DNA from: Acidovorax sp.
GTDB lineage: Bacteria > Pseudomonadota > Gammaproteobacteria > Burkholderiales > Burkholderiaceae_C
Length of the DNA: 50,917 nt
Direction of reading: 5' to 3'
Assembly (NCBI RefSeq): GCF_027492855.1
Contig: NZ_JAPUDY010000087.1
Coordinates: forward strand, 1 to 50,917
Made by a program: the position numbers and the translations under genes. Of the stretch, positions 27,832 through 36,537 are shown piece after piece; the first letter of the stretch is position 1, and each line of letters begins with the position of its first letter. A model generated the notes under the pieces. That model was not told where the DNA came from, searched no databases, and was given only the letters and a program-made list of their open reading frames with translations.

Positions 27832-29445
27832 TCAGCCCAGCAGGGGCGGGCGGCCCAAGGGCCAGGGGTTGGCCGCGGGCAAGGCCTGCCACACGCGCGC
27901 CTGGGGTGCCCCGTCGTTGTGCCAGGCGCCGCGCTCCAGCACCTCACGCAGGCTGCGGATCTGATCGCCATGGCCGCCCAGTGCTTCATAGTCTGCGCGG
28001 CGCATGCTGAACTCGATGGGCGCCACGATGGCTGGCGTTGGCACGGTGCCAAAGCTGTTGTCGGGCATGCGCAGCACATCGGCCATCACCGTGATGCCGC
28101 CGCCGGGCCACACATAGGCCGGGGCGCCACCACAGGTCACGTTGACCAGCGCATGTTTGATGGAGCGTGTGAGCAGCACCGGGTTCTCCGTGACACCCGC
28201 CCGCAAGCTGCCGCCCGCACCGCCCAGGAACAGCACCGACGCCAGCGAGGGCTCGCAGTTCTCGCCAATGCGGTCCACGATGCGGCGCACCTCGGCGGGC
28301 ATCTCTACTTCCACGGGATTCAGTTGCTCGTCCAGCACGTACCAGGATGCATGCTCGCCCGTGGTCGATGTCATGAGCAGGCGCAGCCCTGGCCGGGCCA
28401 CCTCGGGGTCCCAGCCTTCAATGATGGCTAGCGGATCGGCAATGTCGGTGCCGCCCCAGCCCGTGCCCGGATTGGCCACCTGAAAGTAGCGGCCGGGCGT
28501 GGACTTGCGCCCGCGCATCTGGATGCCTGAAGACTTCATGTCCAGGCAACGCCCGGCCTGGTGCTCGGTGAGCACGCCGGTGATGTGGTCGTCCACCACC
28601 ACCACCTCGTCCGCATGGCCGTAGAACTGGCGCGCGAAGATGCCGATGGCCGCAGAGCCGCAGCCCACGCGCATGCGCTGCTCGGCCACGCCGTTGACGA
28701 TGGGCGCACGGCCCGCCTGGATCACAAGCTGCGAGCCGCCATCGATGGTGAACTCCACAGCCTGCTTGTTGCCCAGCATCTGCATCATTTCGGCGGTGAT
28801 GCGGCCTTCCTTTTTGGTGCCACCCGTGAGATGGTGCACGCCGCCGAGCGACAACATCTGCGAGCCGTATTCCGCCGTGGTCACGTGGCCCACCACCTCG
28901 CCCTTGCAGCGCACATTGGCCTGCTCAGAGCCGAGAAAGCGGTCGGTGTCGATCTTCACCTTGAAGCTGCAGTAGCTGAAGATGCCCTCGGTGACCACCG
29001 TGACCATGTCCACGCCATCGGTTTGGGAACCCACGATGAAGGGCGCAGGCTTGTAGTCAGGATAGGTGGTGGATGAGCCCACACCCGTTACGAACACTTC
29101 TTGCGTGAGCAGCAGATCACCGTCCCATGCTGGCGCAGCCGCAGCTTCTGCATCGACGTCCGATGGAGCGCGACCCGCAAACGGCACCAGCGTGGCCTCG
29201 CCCGCCTCCAGCGTTTTGCGCAGCAGCACCACTGGGTCCAGCCGCACCAACACACCGGCGTGGTTGGCATAGCGGTCGCAGGCCCCCGCGCGGCCTTCCG
29301 AGATCTGGCACAGCACCGGGCACGCGTTGCACTCCACCTTGGCAGCGTTCATGCGCTCGTTGCGCGGCCTGGCGCGCTCCAGCACCTGCGGCAGCTCGGG
29401 CGCATCGATGCCCGGAAGCCCGTCGGTCTTGGTGTGTTCAGTCAT
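27832..29445 (-). CDS. hnr: 6-hydroxynicotinate reductase
   Basis: 537 residues from ATG 29445 (MTEHTKTDG); ATG 29457 adds four. The N-terminal cysteine set ECNACPVLCQISEGRAGACD (about residues 38-57) should hold an iron-sulfur cluster. The body has GYG/GVGSSTTYPDYKPAPFIVG, TEGIFSYCSFKVKIDTDRF and GGSQLVIQAGRAPIVNG, as in proteins annotated as 6-hydroxynicotinate reductase. In Eubacterium barkeri the enzyme reduces 6-hydroxynicotinate to 1,4,5,6-tetrahydro-6-oxonicotinate with ferredoxin. Here it heads the leftward operon and faces a ferredoxin gene across the promoter. The call rests on family resemblance plus the enamidase and NicAB nearby, and is not biochemical proof. Confidence 0.8.
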   Translation of the reverse strand: MTEHTKTDGLPGIDAPELPQVLERARPRNERMNAAKVECNACPVLCQISEGRAGACDRYANHAGVLVRLDPVVLLRKTLEAGEATLVPFAGRAPSDVDAEAAAAPAWDGDLLLTQEVFVTGVGSSTTYPDYKPAPFIVGSQTDGVDMVTVVTEGIFSYCSFKVKIDTDRFLGSEQANVRCKGEVVGHVTTAEYGSQMLSLGGVHHLTGGTKKEGRITAEMMQMLGNKQAVEFTIDGGSQLVIQAGRAPIVNGVAEQRMRVGCGSAAIGIFARQFYGHADEVVVVDDHITGVLTEHQAGRCLDMKSSGIQMRGRKSTPGRYFQVANPGTGWGGTDIADPLAIIEGWDPEVARPGLRLLMTSTTGEHASWYVLDEQLNPVEVEMPAEVRRIVDRIGENCEPSLASVLFLGGAGGSLRAGVTENPVLLTRSIKHALVNVTCGGAPAYVWPGGGITVMADVLRMPDNSFGTVPTPAIVAPIEFSMRRADYEALGGHGDQIRSLREVLERGAWHNDGAPQARVWQALPAANPWPLGRPPLLG

Positions 29446-29532
29446 CGTGGCACCCATTCATTGCATCTTTTCAAATGCTTGTACGTGCATTGCATTTTGT
29501 GTAGCATTCACTTAACTTAAATGTTGTGAACA

Positions 29533-29553
29533 CTACATTTATCGCGAATGTAG
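29533..29553. promoter_or_regulatory. Candidate operator in the hnr-fdxA divergent promoter region
   Basis: CTACATT (29533-29539) and AATGTAG (29547-29553) form a perfect inverted repeat with a 7-base spacer. It lies in a strongly AT-rich gap between two divergent operons that hold the whole pathway. A third related half, GTAGCATT, lies at 29501-29508. The TetR-family gene at 30840 is the natural candidate to bind here. Confidence 0.5.
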
Positions 29554-29618
29554 CGCAATCGCTCATGGTCCGCAATGGTGTTTTTGCGCCCCCGCCGTTG
29601 GGGTATGAGGAGCCCTAA

Positions 29619-29948
29619 ATGACGCACGTTGTCACCGACGCATGCATTCGGTGCAAGTACACCGACTGTGTCGATGTCTGCCCCGTGGACTGCTTCAAAG
29701 AAGGCCCCGAATACCTGGTGATAGACCCGGACGAATGCATCGACTGCGCGGTCTGCATCCCCGAGTGCCCGGTCAACGCCATCTATGCAGAGGACGACCT
29801 GCCAGAAGGCATGGAAAACTTTCTCGATTTGAATAAAAAGCTGGCTCCGCGACTGCCCACAATCACCAAAAGAAAGCCGCCCTTGCCAGATGCGGAACAA
29901 TGGAGGGTTGTGAGCCACAAGCTTTCTGGGCTGGATATCGCGTTCTGA
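29619..29948 (+). CDS. fdxA: 7Fe ferredoxin, FdxA type
   Basis: 109 residues, behind GAGGAG. The 3Fe-4S/4Fe-4S arrangement is clear: Cys9, Cys17 and Cys21-Pro (C-x7-C-x3-CP), then Cys40, Cys43, Cys46 and Cys50-Pro. The long acidic C-terminal tail ([10 protein letters not shown] region onward) is typical of proteobacterial FdxA. It is the first gene of the rightward operon and is followed by a ferredoxin-NADP reductase. It is the likely electron donor to 6-hydroxynicotinate reductase, although FdxA proteins have other partners too. Confidence 0.92.
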   Translation: MTHVVTDACIRCKYTDCVDVCPVDCFKEGPEYLVIDPDECIDCAVCIPECPVNAIYAEDDLPEGMENFLDLNKKLAPRLPTITKRKPPLPDAEQWRVVSHKLSGLDIAF

Positions 29949-30016
29949 CGCACCGGCCTCAGCCTTTCAGCCAGCTTTTTTACCGAATTTCTCAACTTTT
30001 AGCCGACGAAATCACC

Positions 30017-30793
30017 ATGAGCGCCTTTCTTGAAGAACGCGTCCTCTCCGTCCACCACTGGACGGACCGCCTTTTCTCCTTCACCACCACGCGCGACACC
30101 GCCTTGCGCTTCTCCAACGGCCACTTCACCATGATTGGCCTGCGCGGCGAAACCGGAAAGCCCCTGCTGCGGGCCTACAGCATCGCCAGCGCCAATTACG
30201 AAGAACACCTGGAGTTCCTGTCGATCAAGGTGCCCGACGGCCCGCTGACCTCGCGCCTGCAGCACATCAAGGTCGGTGACACCATCGTGGTCGGTAAAAA
30301 GCCCACCGGCACGCTGCTGATCGACTACCTGCTGCCCGCCAAGCGCCTGTATATGCTGTCCACCGGCACGGGCGTGGCCCCCTTCCTGAGCGTGATGCGC
30401 GACCCCGAGACCTACGAGCGCTTCGAAGAAGTCGTGCTGGTGCACGGCGTGCGCGAGGTGAAGGAGCTGGCCTACCACGACTACATCACGAAGGAGCTGC
30501 CAGAGCACGAGTTTCTGGGCGAGATCGTGAGCAAGCAGCTCAAGTACTACCCCACCGTGACGCGCGAGGCCTTCAAGAACCAGGGCCGCGTGACCACCGT
30601 GATCGAGAACGGCCAACTCGCCCGCGATCTGGGCCTGCCCGCGCTGAACCCGGCGGAAGACCGCGTGATGATCTGCGGCAGCCCCGAGATGCTGCGCGAC
30701 CTCAAGCACATGATGGAAGAGCGCGGCTTCAAGGAAGGCAACACCACGAAGCCGGGTGACTTCGTGATCGAACGCGCGTTCGCAGAGCAGTGA
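30017..30793 (+). CDS. fpr: Ferredoxin-NADP(+) reductase
   Basis: 258 residues from ATG 30017 (MSAFLEERVLSVHHWTDRLF). FAD-binding RAYSIASANYEEHLEF (near residue 50), the NADP-binding GTGVAPFLSVMRDPETYERF and VHGVREVKELAYHDY, and the end FVIERAFAEQ are standard for the bacterial Fpr type. It transfers electrons from NADPH to ferredoxin. Lying 68 bases after fdxA in the nicotinate cluster, it should supply the low-potential electrons for ring reduction in the cytoplasm. Confidence 0.92.
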   Translation: MSAFLEERVLSVHHWTDRLFSFTTTRDTALRFSNGHFTMIGLRGETGKPLLRAYSIASANYEEHLEFLSIKVPDGPLTSRLQHIKVGDTIVVGKKPTGTLLIDYLLPAKRLYMLSTGTGVAPFLSVMRDPETYERFEEVVLVHGVREVKELAYHDYITKELPEHEFLGEIVSKQLKYYPTVTREAFKNQGRVTTVIENGQLARDLGLPALNPAEDRVMICGSPEMLRDLKHMMEERGFKEGNTTKPGDFVIERAFAEQ

Positions 30794-30839
30794 CTCCCGG
30801 CTGGCCTTCACGGGCCAGCCCCACCCACCAGGACCCGCC

Positions 30840-31556
30840 ATGTCTGCCACCCCCACCAAGAGCCGGGCTGCATCCACCCGCTCCCCGTCAGCCCGCAAGA
30901 CAGGTGTGCGCGAGCAGGCGGCACAGACAACGCGCGACAACATCCTGAAAGCGGCGACCAAGGTGTTCGCGCGCTACGGCTACGAAGGCGGCAGCGTGGA
31001 GAAAATCTCCAAGGCGGCCAAGTCCTTCGACCGGATGATCTACTACTACTTCGGCAGCAAGGAAGGCCTGTTCATCGAGGTGCTGGAGGAAACCTACCGG
31101 CGCATGAACGATGCGGAATCCAAGCTCGACCTCGATACCGAAAAACCCGTCGAGGCCCTGCAGGCGGTGATCCGCTTCGTGGTGGGCTACTACCGCAAGA
31201 ACCCCGATTTCATCACGCTGCTCAACACAGAGAACCTGCACAAGGGCAAACACATTTCCAAATCGATGCGGGCCCGCGAATACTCTTCGCCCGCCATCGA
31301 GGTCATCCGCCGCGTGCTCGAAAGCGGCCAGGCTCAGGGCCTGTTTCGCAAGGATGTATCTGCACGCGACCTGTACCTGCTGATCGCCGCCACGGGCTAC
31401 TTCTATATGTCCAACCGGCACACGCTGTCGGCCTTTCTGGGTGAAGACCTCGAAGCACCAGAGGCCCTCGCGCACTGGGAGACCTTCGTCATCGACAGCG
31501 TGCTGCGCACCGTGGCACCTGGCCCCAGCCTGCCCAAGAGCAAGGCGATGGCCTAA
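30840..31556 (+). CDS. TetR/AcrR-family transcriptional regulator
   Basis: 238 residues. A basic, disordered N-terminus of about 35 residues precedes a TetR DNA-binding domain: RDNILKAATKVFARYGYEGGSVEKISKAAKSFDRMIYYYFGSKEGLF. The C-terminal part is an all-helical ligand domain like those of CerR/RutR-type regulators (AUREO-C-like: VGYYRKNPDFITLLNTENLHKG). It is located between fpr and the enamidase, so it probably controls the two divergent nicotinate operons in response to a pathway compound. The palindrome at 29533-29553 is a candidate site. Confidence 0.87.
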   Translation: MSATPTKSRAASTRSPSARKTGVREQAAQTTRDNILKAATKVFARYGYEGGSVEKISKAAKSFDRMIYYYFGSKEGLFIEVLEETYRRMNDAESKLDLDTEKPVEALQAVIRFVVGYYRKNPDFITLLNTENLHKGKHISKSMRAREYSSPAIEVIRRVLESGQAQGLFRKDVSARDLYLLIAATGYFYMSNRHTLSAFLGEDLEAPEALAHWETFVIDSVLRTVAPGPSLPKSKAMA

Positions 31557-31619
31557 AAAGATTTTTCCTGCGGGGTGCCGCATGGCGCCCCGCCAACCAC
31601 CCCACGAGGAGAATCATCC

Positions 31620-32810
31620 ATGGCAGAAGCAGCAACTGGCGGCAAGTCGGGCAAGGTCGTCATCCAAAACATTGGTCTTTTGTTGTCGGGCGACCTGGAC
31701 CGCCCCATCCTGGACGCCGACACCATCGTCGTGCACGACGGCCTCATTGTGGCCGTGGGCCGCTACAAAGACTGCGACACCGAACACGCGCAGACCGTGA
31801 TCGACGCACGCCAGACCTGCGTGGCGCCGGGTCTGATCGACAGCCATGTGCACCCCGTGTTCGGCGACTGGACGCCGCGCCAGAACCAGATCGGCTGGAT
31901 CGACTCCACCATGAACGGCGGCGTGACCACCATGGTCTCGGCCGGTGAGGTGCACCTGCCCGGCCGACCCAAGGACATCGTGGGCCTGAAGGCCCTGGCC
32001 ATCACGGCGCAGCGCTCGTTCGACAACTTCCGCCCCGGTGGTGTGAAGGTGATCGCGGGCGCGCCCATCATCGAAAAAGGCATGACCGAGCAGGACTTCA
32101 AAGACCTGGCCGATGCGGGGGTGACGCTGCTGGGCGAGGTGGGCCTGGGCTCGGTCAAGGCGGGCTACGAGGCCCAGCAGATGGTGGCGTGGGCGCGCAA
32201 GCATGGCATCCAGAGCACCATCCACACCGGCGGCCCGTCTATCCCCGGCTCGGGCCTGATCGACAAGGACGTGGTGCTGGAGGCCGATGCCGACGTGATC
32301 GGCCACATCAACGGCGGCCACACCTCGCTGCCCTGGAAACATGTGTGCGAGCTGTGCGAAAAATCCTCCCGCGCCATCGAACTGGTGCACAACGGCAATG
32401 AGAAGATCGCCATCCAGGCCGCGCGTGCGGCCATTGAGCTCAAGTGCCCGCACCGCGTGATCCTGGGCACCGACGGGCCTGCAGGCTCGGGCGTGCAGCC
32501 GCTGGGCATGCTGCGCATGATTGCACTGATTTCAAGCTTTGCCGACATTCCCGCCGAACTGGTGTTCTGCTTTGCCACCGGCAACACGGCGCGCATCCGC
32601 AACCTGAACTGCGGCCTGATCGAAGTGGGCCGCGCGGCCGATTTCGTGTTCATGGACCGCGCCCAGCACACGGCGGGCGCCACGCTGCTGGAGAGCGTTC
32701 AACTGGGCGACATTCCGGGCATCGGCATGGTGATGATCGACGGCCTGGTGCGCTGCGGCCGCAGCCGCAACACGCCGCCTGCCACCGAGATTCCGGTGGT
32801 GGTGCAGTAG
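31620..32810 (+). CDS. ena: Enamidase-like amidohydrolase (1,4,5,6-tetrahydro-6-oxonicotinate hydrolysis)
   Basis: 396 residues from ATG 31620, behind GAGGAGA, near the size of E. barkeri enamidase. Amidohydrolase features are VAPGLIDSHVHPVFGDW (HxH), the GEVGLGSVK segment, HTGGPSIPGSG, GHINGGHTSLPW and ILGTDGPAGSGVQP (catalytic Asp). The enzyme hydrolyses the cyclic enamide made by Hnr, giving 2-formylglutarate and ammonia. Imidazolonepropionase-like hydrolases are the nearest alternative, but this context argues for enamidase. It is the last gene of the rightward operon. Enzymes for the next steps are not in the window. Confidence 0.8.
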   Translation: MAEAATGGKSGKVVIQNIGLLLSGDLDRPILDADTIVVHDGLIVAVGRYKDCDTEHAQTVIDARQTCVAPGLIDSHVHPVFGDWTPRQNQIGWIDSTMNGGVTTMVSAGEVHLPGRPKDIVGLKALAITAQRSFDNFRPGGVKVIAGAPIIEKGMTEQDFKDLADAGVTLLGEVGLGSVKAGYEAQQMVAWARKHGIQSTIHTGGPSIPGSGLIDKDVVLEADADVIGHINGGHTSLPWKHVCELCEKSSRAIELVHNGNEKIAIQAARAAIELKCPHRVILGTDGPAGSGVQPLGMLRMIALISSFADIPAELVFCFATGNTARIRNLNCGLIEVGRAADFVFMDRAQHTAGATLLESVQLGDIPGIGMVMIDGLVRCGRSRNTPPATEIPVVVQ

Positions 32811-32834
32811 CCCCGCCCACCGCCCAAGGCGGGA

Positions 32835-33653
32835 TCAATAGGTGTCTGCCACCCGCACCGTGCCAGGCTGCGCCTGACGGTAGCCGTCGTCGGCACCCCG
32901 CGCCGCGCCGCCCTGGTCCACACGGAAGCCCTTGCCCTGCAGCACCACGGGCGTGCCCACCGCCGTGGGCTCGGCGCGCTGGAAGTGGCGCACCGAGCCA
33001 TCCTCCATACGCACCGCCACCTGGTACACGGTGGTGGTGCGCGTGCGCTCTTCCACCTTGTGCCCCACATAGCCGCCGCCCACGGCACCCAGCACCGTGG
33101 CAGCCGTGCGGCCACTGCCCTTGCCGATCTGGTTGCCCACCACGGCCCCCAGCACGCCACCGGCCACAGCCCCTACCCCCGTGGCGGGCGCTGCCTGCTG
33201 CACGGCCTGCACGGACTCGATGCGCCCGCAGCTGCGGCACACCGGTGCAGCCGTGCGCACGGGCTGCGCCGAACCCGCCCCCAAGGGCGCCCTCTGGCCT
33301 GGAGCCACGTCGGCGGTTCGCGGTGGGCTGGTGCGCGGCTGCGAGCCGCCATTTGCTCCACTATTGATAGCTGCTCGCGCTTGTTGATTAAGCGCTAGAG
33401 GCCTTTTTTCTTCAATTATTTCTGCCTCAGGGGTGCGCGGCACTGCAGCCAACGGCATGGGCGCCACAGCGTCAGCAGCAGCGGCGGCTACCGCTGGTGT
33501 AGCGCGTTGCTGCCACACCAGGGTGGCGCCCAGCGCCAGCACGCTCACGCCCAGCACGCCAATGGCGGCCCACATCCATTTCAAAGCCGGGCCGGGGTGG
33601 GGGGCTGCGGTGCCCGTGGCAGGCATGGCTGAGGGTTGTACGGTGAGATTCAT
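32835..33653 (-). CDS. Glycine-zipper 2TM-domain membrane protein
   Basis: 272 residues. A membrane anchor near the N-terminus (WMWAAIGVLGVSVLALGATL) is followed by a long variable linker, a CRSCG pair, and a glycine-zipper domain (GVGAVAGGVLGAVVGNQIGKG, then LGAVGGGYVGHKVEE), as in the Rickettsia 17-kDa antigen/OmpA-like group. The C-terminal part, YQVAVRMEDGSVRHFQ, matches the usual tail. It probably sits in the envelope; its role is unknown. About 16 linker residues (KRPLALNQQARAAINS) are encoded by a hairpin repeat inserted in frame at 33361-33409. Confidence 0.8.
   Translation of the reverse strand: MNLTVQPSAMPATGTAAPHPGPALKWMWAAIGVLGVSVLALGATLVWQQRATPAVAAAAADAVAPMPLAAVPRTPEAEIIEEKRPLALNQQARAAINSGANGGSQPRTSPPRTADVAPGQRAPLGAGSAQPVRTAAPVCRSCGRIESVQAVQQAAPATGVGAVAGGVLGAVVGNQIGKGSGRTAATVLGAVGGGYVGHKVEERTRTTTVYQVAVRMEDGSVRHFQRAEPTAVGTPVVLQGKGFRVDQGGAARGADDGYRQAQPGTVRVADTY
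33361..33409 (-). repeat. Comamonadaceae hairpin repeat, copy 3, inside a coding region
   Basis: On the minus strand it reads AAAAAAGGCCTCTAGCGC, TTAATCAACAAGCGCGAGCAG, CTATCAATAG, the same order as copy 1. It lies in frame in the linker of the glycine-zipper gene and adds no stop codon. Confidence 0.8.
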
Positions 33654-33888
33654 GGTGACTTCCTTGTGTTGTTGATGTGGCCGTGGGGTCTCGGCTCAGC
33701 GATCTCCCATCAACGCCACTGTTCGCCCCACGGTACACAGGGAAGGTCAACACCATGCCGTGGCTTTGTAAGTGGCGGTAAGGGCCTGTTGCAATCTCTG
33801 CTGGAACAAAGGCCTTCTTGCGTCACCGGGCCTTCTCTCCAAGTGCCTGCACAGGCGCCCTCTCCCGCTTGCCAGAGGTTGCCAATAT

Positions 33889-34839
33889 TTACAGTTGCTC
33901 GGCCGCAGGGCCGTGGGGCTCGCTGTGCAGAGCAGCCTCCAGCGCCTGCGCGCAGCTCGCAGAAAACAGCAGGATGGCCGATGAGAAGTAGATCCACATG
34001 AGCAGCACCACCAGCGAGCCCGCCGCGCCGTAGGCCGAGACCACCGCAGCGGTGGACAAGTACCACGCCAGCAACTGCTTGCCCACGGTGAACAGCGCTG
34101 CCCCAACCACGGCCCCCATCACCAGGTAGCGCAGCGATGGCTTGGGGCCCACGCCGATGCGCATCAGGCCCACGAACAGGGCGACGGCAAAGCCAAAAGC
34201 GACCGCTTCATTGGCCATGCCCAGCAGCGGCGCCACAGACAGCAGGGGCACCACCGCCAGCCGCTCGCCCGCCCAACCCGCCAGCAGTTGGATCAGCGTG
34301 GACATCGCCAGCGACACCATGAGCAAAAAACCCAGGGCCAGCACATAGGCCAGCCCTCGCAGGCGCAGCGATGCCATGCGCCACCAGGCAGCCTGCGGCT
34401 CGGGCGGTGCGCCGTCACGCCGCCACAGGCGCTCCAGCGCCGATTGCAGCTCCACAAACACCCCGGTGGCCCCCGAGACAAGCACCACAAACCCCACGAT
34501 GGAGGCAATGCGCCCTTCGGCCGGTGCCCGTGCGCTGGCCATGGCTTGCCGCACCACATCGGCCACCTGCTGGCCCATCACGGACTGCACCTGGGCGATC
34601 AGGCTGGTTTCGAGGTAGCTGCGGTCCATCCACCAGCCCAGCACGCCCACCAGCAACAGCAACAATGGCGCCAGGCTGAGCATGCCGTAAAACGACATGG
34701 CAGCGCTCATGCGCAGGCCATCGGCGCCCAGCCACAGTTGCGTGGCGTGCCAGAAGGGCTGCGCCACGCGCCACAGGGGCGTCAAAACGGGCTGCAAGGG
34801 TGCGGCAATGCGCTGAAACAAGGTGGCAGTGGACGACAT
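33889..34839 (-). CDS. YihY/BrkB-family inner-membrane protein
   Basis: 316 residues with about six hydrophobic segments. The family opening is present (DGLRMSAAMSFYGMLSLAPLLLLLVGVLG), with the middle LVSGATGVFVELQSALERLWRR and the late GAAGSLVVLLMWIYFSSAILLFSASC, the usual signature of the UPF0761/YihY group. These are multispanning inner-membrane proteins with no firm function, and the ribonuclease BN name once used is wrong. The gene is monocistronic by position: the gap 33654-33888 before it shows nothing clear, and the gap after its start holds a repeat. Confidence 0.88.
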   Translation of the reverse strand: MSSTATLFQRIAAPLQPVLTPLWRVAQPFWHATQLWLGADGLRMSAAMSFYGMLSLAPLLLLLVGVLGWWMDRSYLETSLIAQVQSVMGQQVADVVRQAMASARAPAEGRIASIVGFVVLVSGATGVFVELQSALERLWRRDGAPPEPQAAWWRMASLRLRGLAYVLALGFLLMVSLAMSTLIQLLAGWAGERLAVVPLLSVAPLLGMANEAVAFGFAVALFVGLMRIGVGPKPSLRYLVMGAVVGAALFTVGKQLLAWYLSTAAVVSAYGAAGSLVVLLMWIYFSSAILLFSASCAQALEAALHSEPHGPAAEQL

Positions 34840-35032
34840 GCCCCAAGCCTAATGCCCGTGGGCCTTGCAGTCCATGCGGCTTGCGCGGCTTTGCGAGTAG
34901 GCGCAGGCCCACAAATGCGTGGCCGCAGAGCGACTACAGCTCCCCAAGGAAACGCACACCCAACCCCATCGCGGCAGGCCAAGCGCCATGGCGCGAATTG
35001 CAGGAGCAGGGTCTTACAGGATACTCAATGCG

Positions 35033-35084
35033 CTATATTTTTGATAGCTTACAGCGCTTGACTAGAGAGCGCCAACGGCCAAAA
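35033..35084 (-). repeat. Comamonadaceae hairpin repeat, copy 4
   Basis: On the minus strand it runs TTTTGGCCGTTGGCGCTCTC, TAGTCAAGCGCTG, TAAGCTATCAAAAATATAG. It lies in the 274-base gap between yihY and the esterase, which otherwise holds nothing I recognise. Confidence 0.7.
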
Positions 35085-35113
35085 TATCTCTGAAATTCAT
35101 CGCCACAACGACC

Positions 35114-36271
35114 ATGCACCCCCACGCCCTCACCCGCCTGCACTCCGTGCTGCAAACCCATGTGGACCAGGGCCTGCTGCCCGGTGCCGTGGCCCTGGTC
35201 CACCACCGGGGCCACACGGTGTTGCACGCCGCCGTGGGCCACCAGCGCCCGCCCTCTGCCGAATCTGCGGTGCCCGCCATGGCGCCCGACACGGTGTTCC
35301 GCATCTACTCCATGACCAAGCCCATCGCCTCGCTGGTGGCGATGATGCTCATGGAAGAAGGCCGCCTGCTGCTGTCGCACCCCGTGGCGCACTACCTGCC
35401 TGCGTTTGCAGGCCAGCGCGTATACGACGAAGCCACCGGCACCACCATGCCCGCCCGACGCGAAGCCACCGTGCACGACCTTCTGCGCCACACCGCAGGC
35501 CTGAGCTACGCCTGGGAGGCGGGCGCGGTCCCGGACGCCTACCGCGCCGCGCGCGTCGGCTCGCGCCGCCACAGCAACGCTGAGCTGGTCGCCACGCTGG
35601 GCCCGTTGCCGCTTGTGCGCCAGCCCGGTAGCTGCTGGGAATACAGCCGCGCCACCGACGTGCTGGGCGCGGTGTTGGAGGTGATCGAGGGCGACAGCCT
35701 GGGCGCCATCTTGCAGCGCCGCGTTTTTGACCCGCTGGGCATGCACGACACCGGCTTCTGTGTGCCCGCCGCACAGCAGCACCGCCTGGCCGAGCCCTTT
35801 GCACGCGACCCGCAAACCGGATTGGACGTGGCGCTGATCGACGTGACCGCCCCACCCGTGTTCGAGTCGGCAGGTGGCGGGCTGGTCTCCACCGCCAGCG
35901 ACTACGCGCTGTTCCTGCAACTGATGCTGGGCCAGGGCACGGCATCAGGGCCCGACGGCCCCGTGCGCCTGCTGGGCCGCGCCACGGTGGACTTCATGAC
36001 CGCCGACCACCTGGGCAGCCTGCCCGCGGCCGGCGACATCCTGCCCACCGGCTACGGCTACGGCTTTGGCCTGGGCGTGGCCGTGCGCACAGCCACCGGC
36101 CAGTCTCCCCATCCAGGTTCGGCAGGGCGCTACAGTTGGAGCGGCCTGGGTGGCACCTTCTTTTTTGTGGACCCTGCCGAAGACCTGTTTGCCATCCTGC
36201 TCACCCAGGCCCCCGGCCAGCTGCGGTATCTGTGCGAGCTGTACCCGGCGCTGGTGTATGCGGCGCTTTGA
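35114..36271 (+). CDS. Serine hydrolase, beta-lactamase class C-like (family VIII esterase type)
   Basis: 385 residues. The S-x-x-K nucleophile motif is in FRIYSMTKPIASLVAMMLMEEG (near residue 73), and a Tyr motif follows at WEYSRATDVLGAVLEV (near residue 178). The late GRYSWSGLGGTFFFVDP replaces the KTG motif of true beta-lactamases, as in family VIII carboxylesterases. No signal peptide is visible, so it should act in the cytoplasm on small esters. Its substrate is unknown and neighbours give no help. Confidence 0.83.
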   Translation: MHPHALTRLHSVLQTHVDQGLLPGAVALVHHRGHTVLHAAVGHQRPPSAESAVPAMAPDTVFRIYSMTKPIASLVAMMLMEEGRLLLSHPVAHYLPAFAGQRVYDEATGTTMPARREATVHDLLRHTAGLSYAWEAGAVPDAYRAARVGSRRHSNAELVATLGPLPLVRQPGSCWEYSRATDVLGAVLEVIEGDSLGAILQRRVFDPLGMHDTGFCVPAAQQHRLAEPFARDPQTGLDVALIDVTAPPVFESAGGGLVSTASDYALFLQLMLGQGTASGPDGPVRLLGRATVDFMTADHLGSLPAAGDILPTGYGYGFGLGVAVRTATGQSPHPGSAGRYSWSGLGGTFFFVDPAEDLFAILLTQAPGQLRYLCELYPALVYAAL

Positions 36272-36303
36272 TCAACGTTCAGGCCCGATCCACCCTAACC
36301 GAT

Positions 36304-36352
36304 CGGGCTGAGCTGGTCGAAGCCCTGCGCAACGCTCGACGACCTCAGCCCG
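36304..36352. repeat. REP-like palindrome of the GCTGAG-TCGAAG type
   Basis: CGGGCTGAGCTGGTCGA (36304-36320) faces TCGACGACCTCAGCCCG (36336-36352), differing at a few inner positions. This class of palindrome is scattered between genes in many proteobacteria. It occupies the middle of the 266-base gap before aroK; no promoter was identified in the rest. Confidence 0.65.
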
Positions 36353-36537
36353 AACGGGTGGGTCGTTTTGAACGCGAATCGATCTGACAGGCCCGCCCCT
36401 CAGAACACAGCGCCCTGCTGCGGCTGCCGCCAGAGGCCCCACAGGCCCCGGCTTACACTCAACGTCCAAGCCAAGGCGCGCGACACAGCCCCACCCGCAG
36501 TACGCAAGCCCGTCCCCCAGACCTCTTTTTTGAACCT

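Noticed and set aside
35114-36271. Class C beta-lactamase
   Set aside because: There is no export signal, and the KTG motif is replaced by WSGLGG. An esterase of family VIII fits better.
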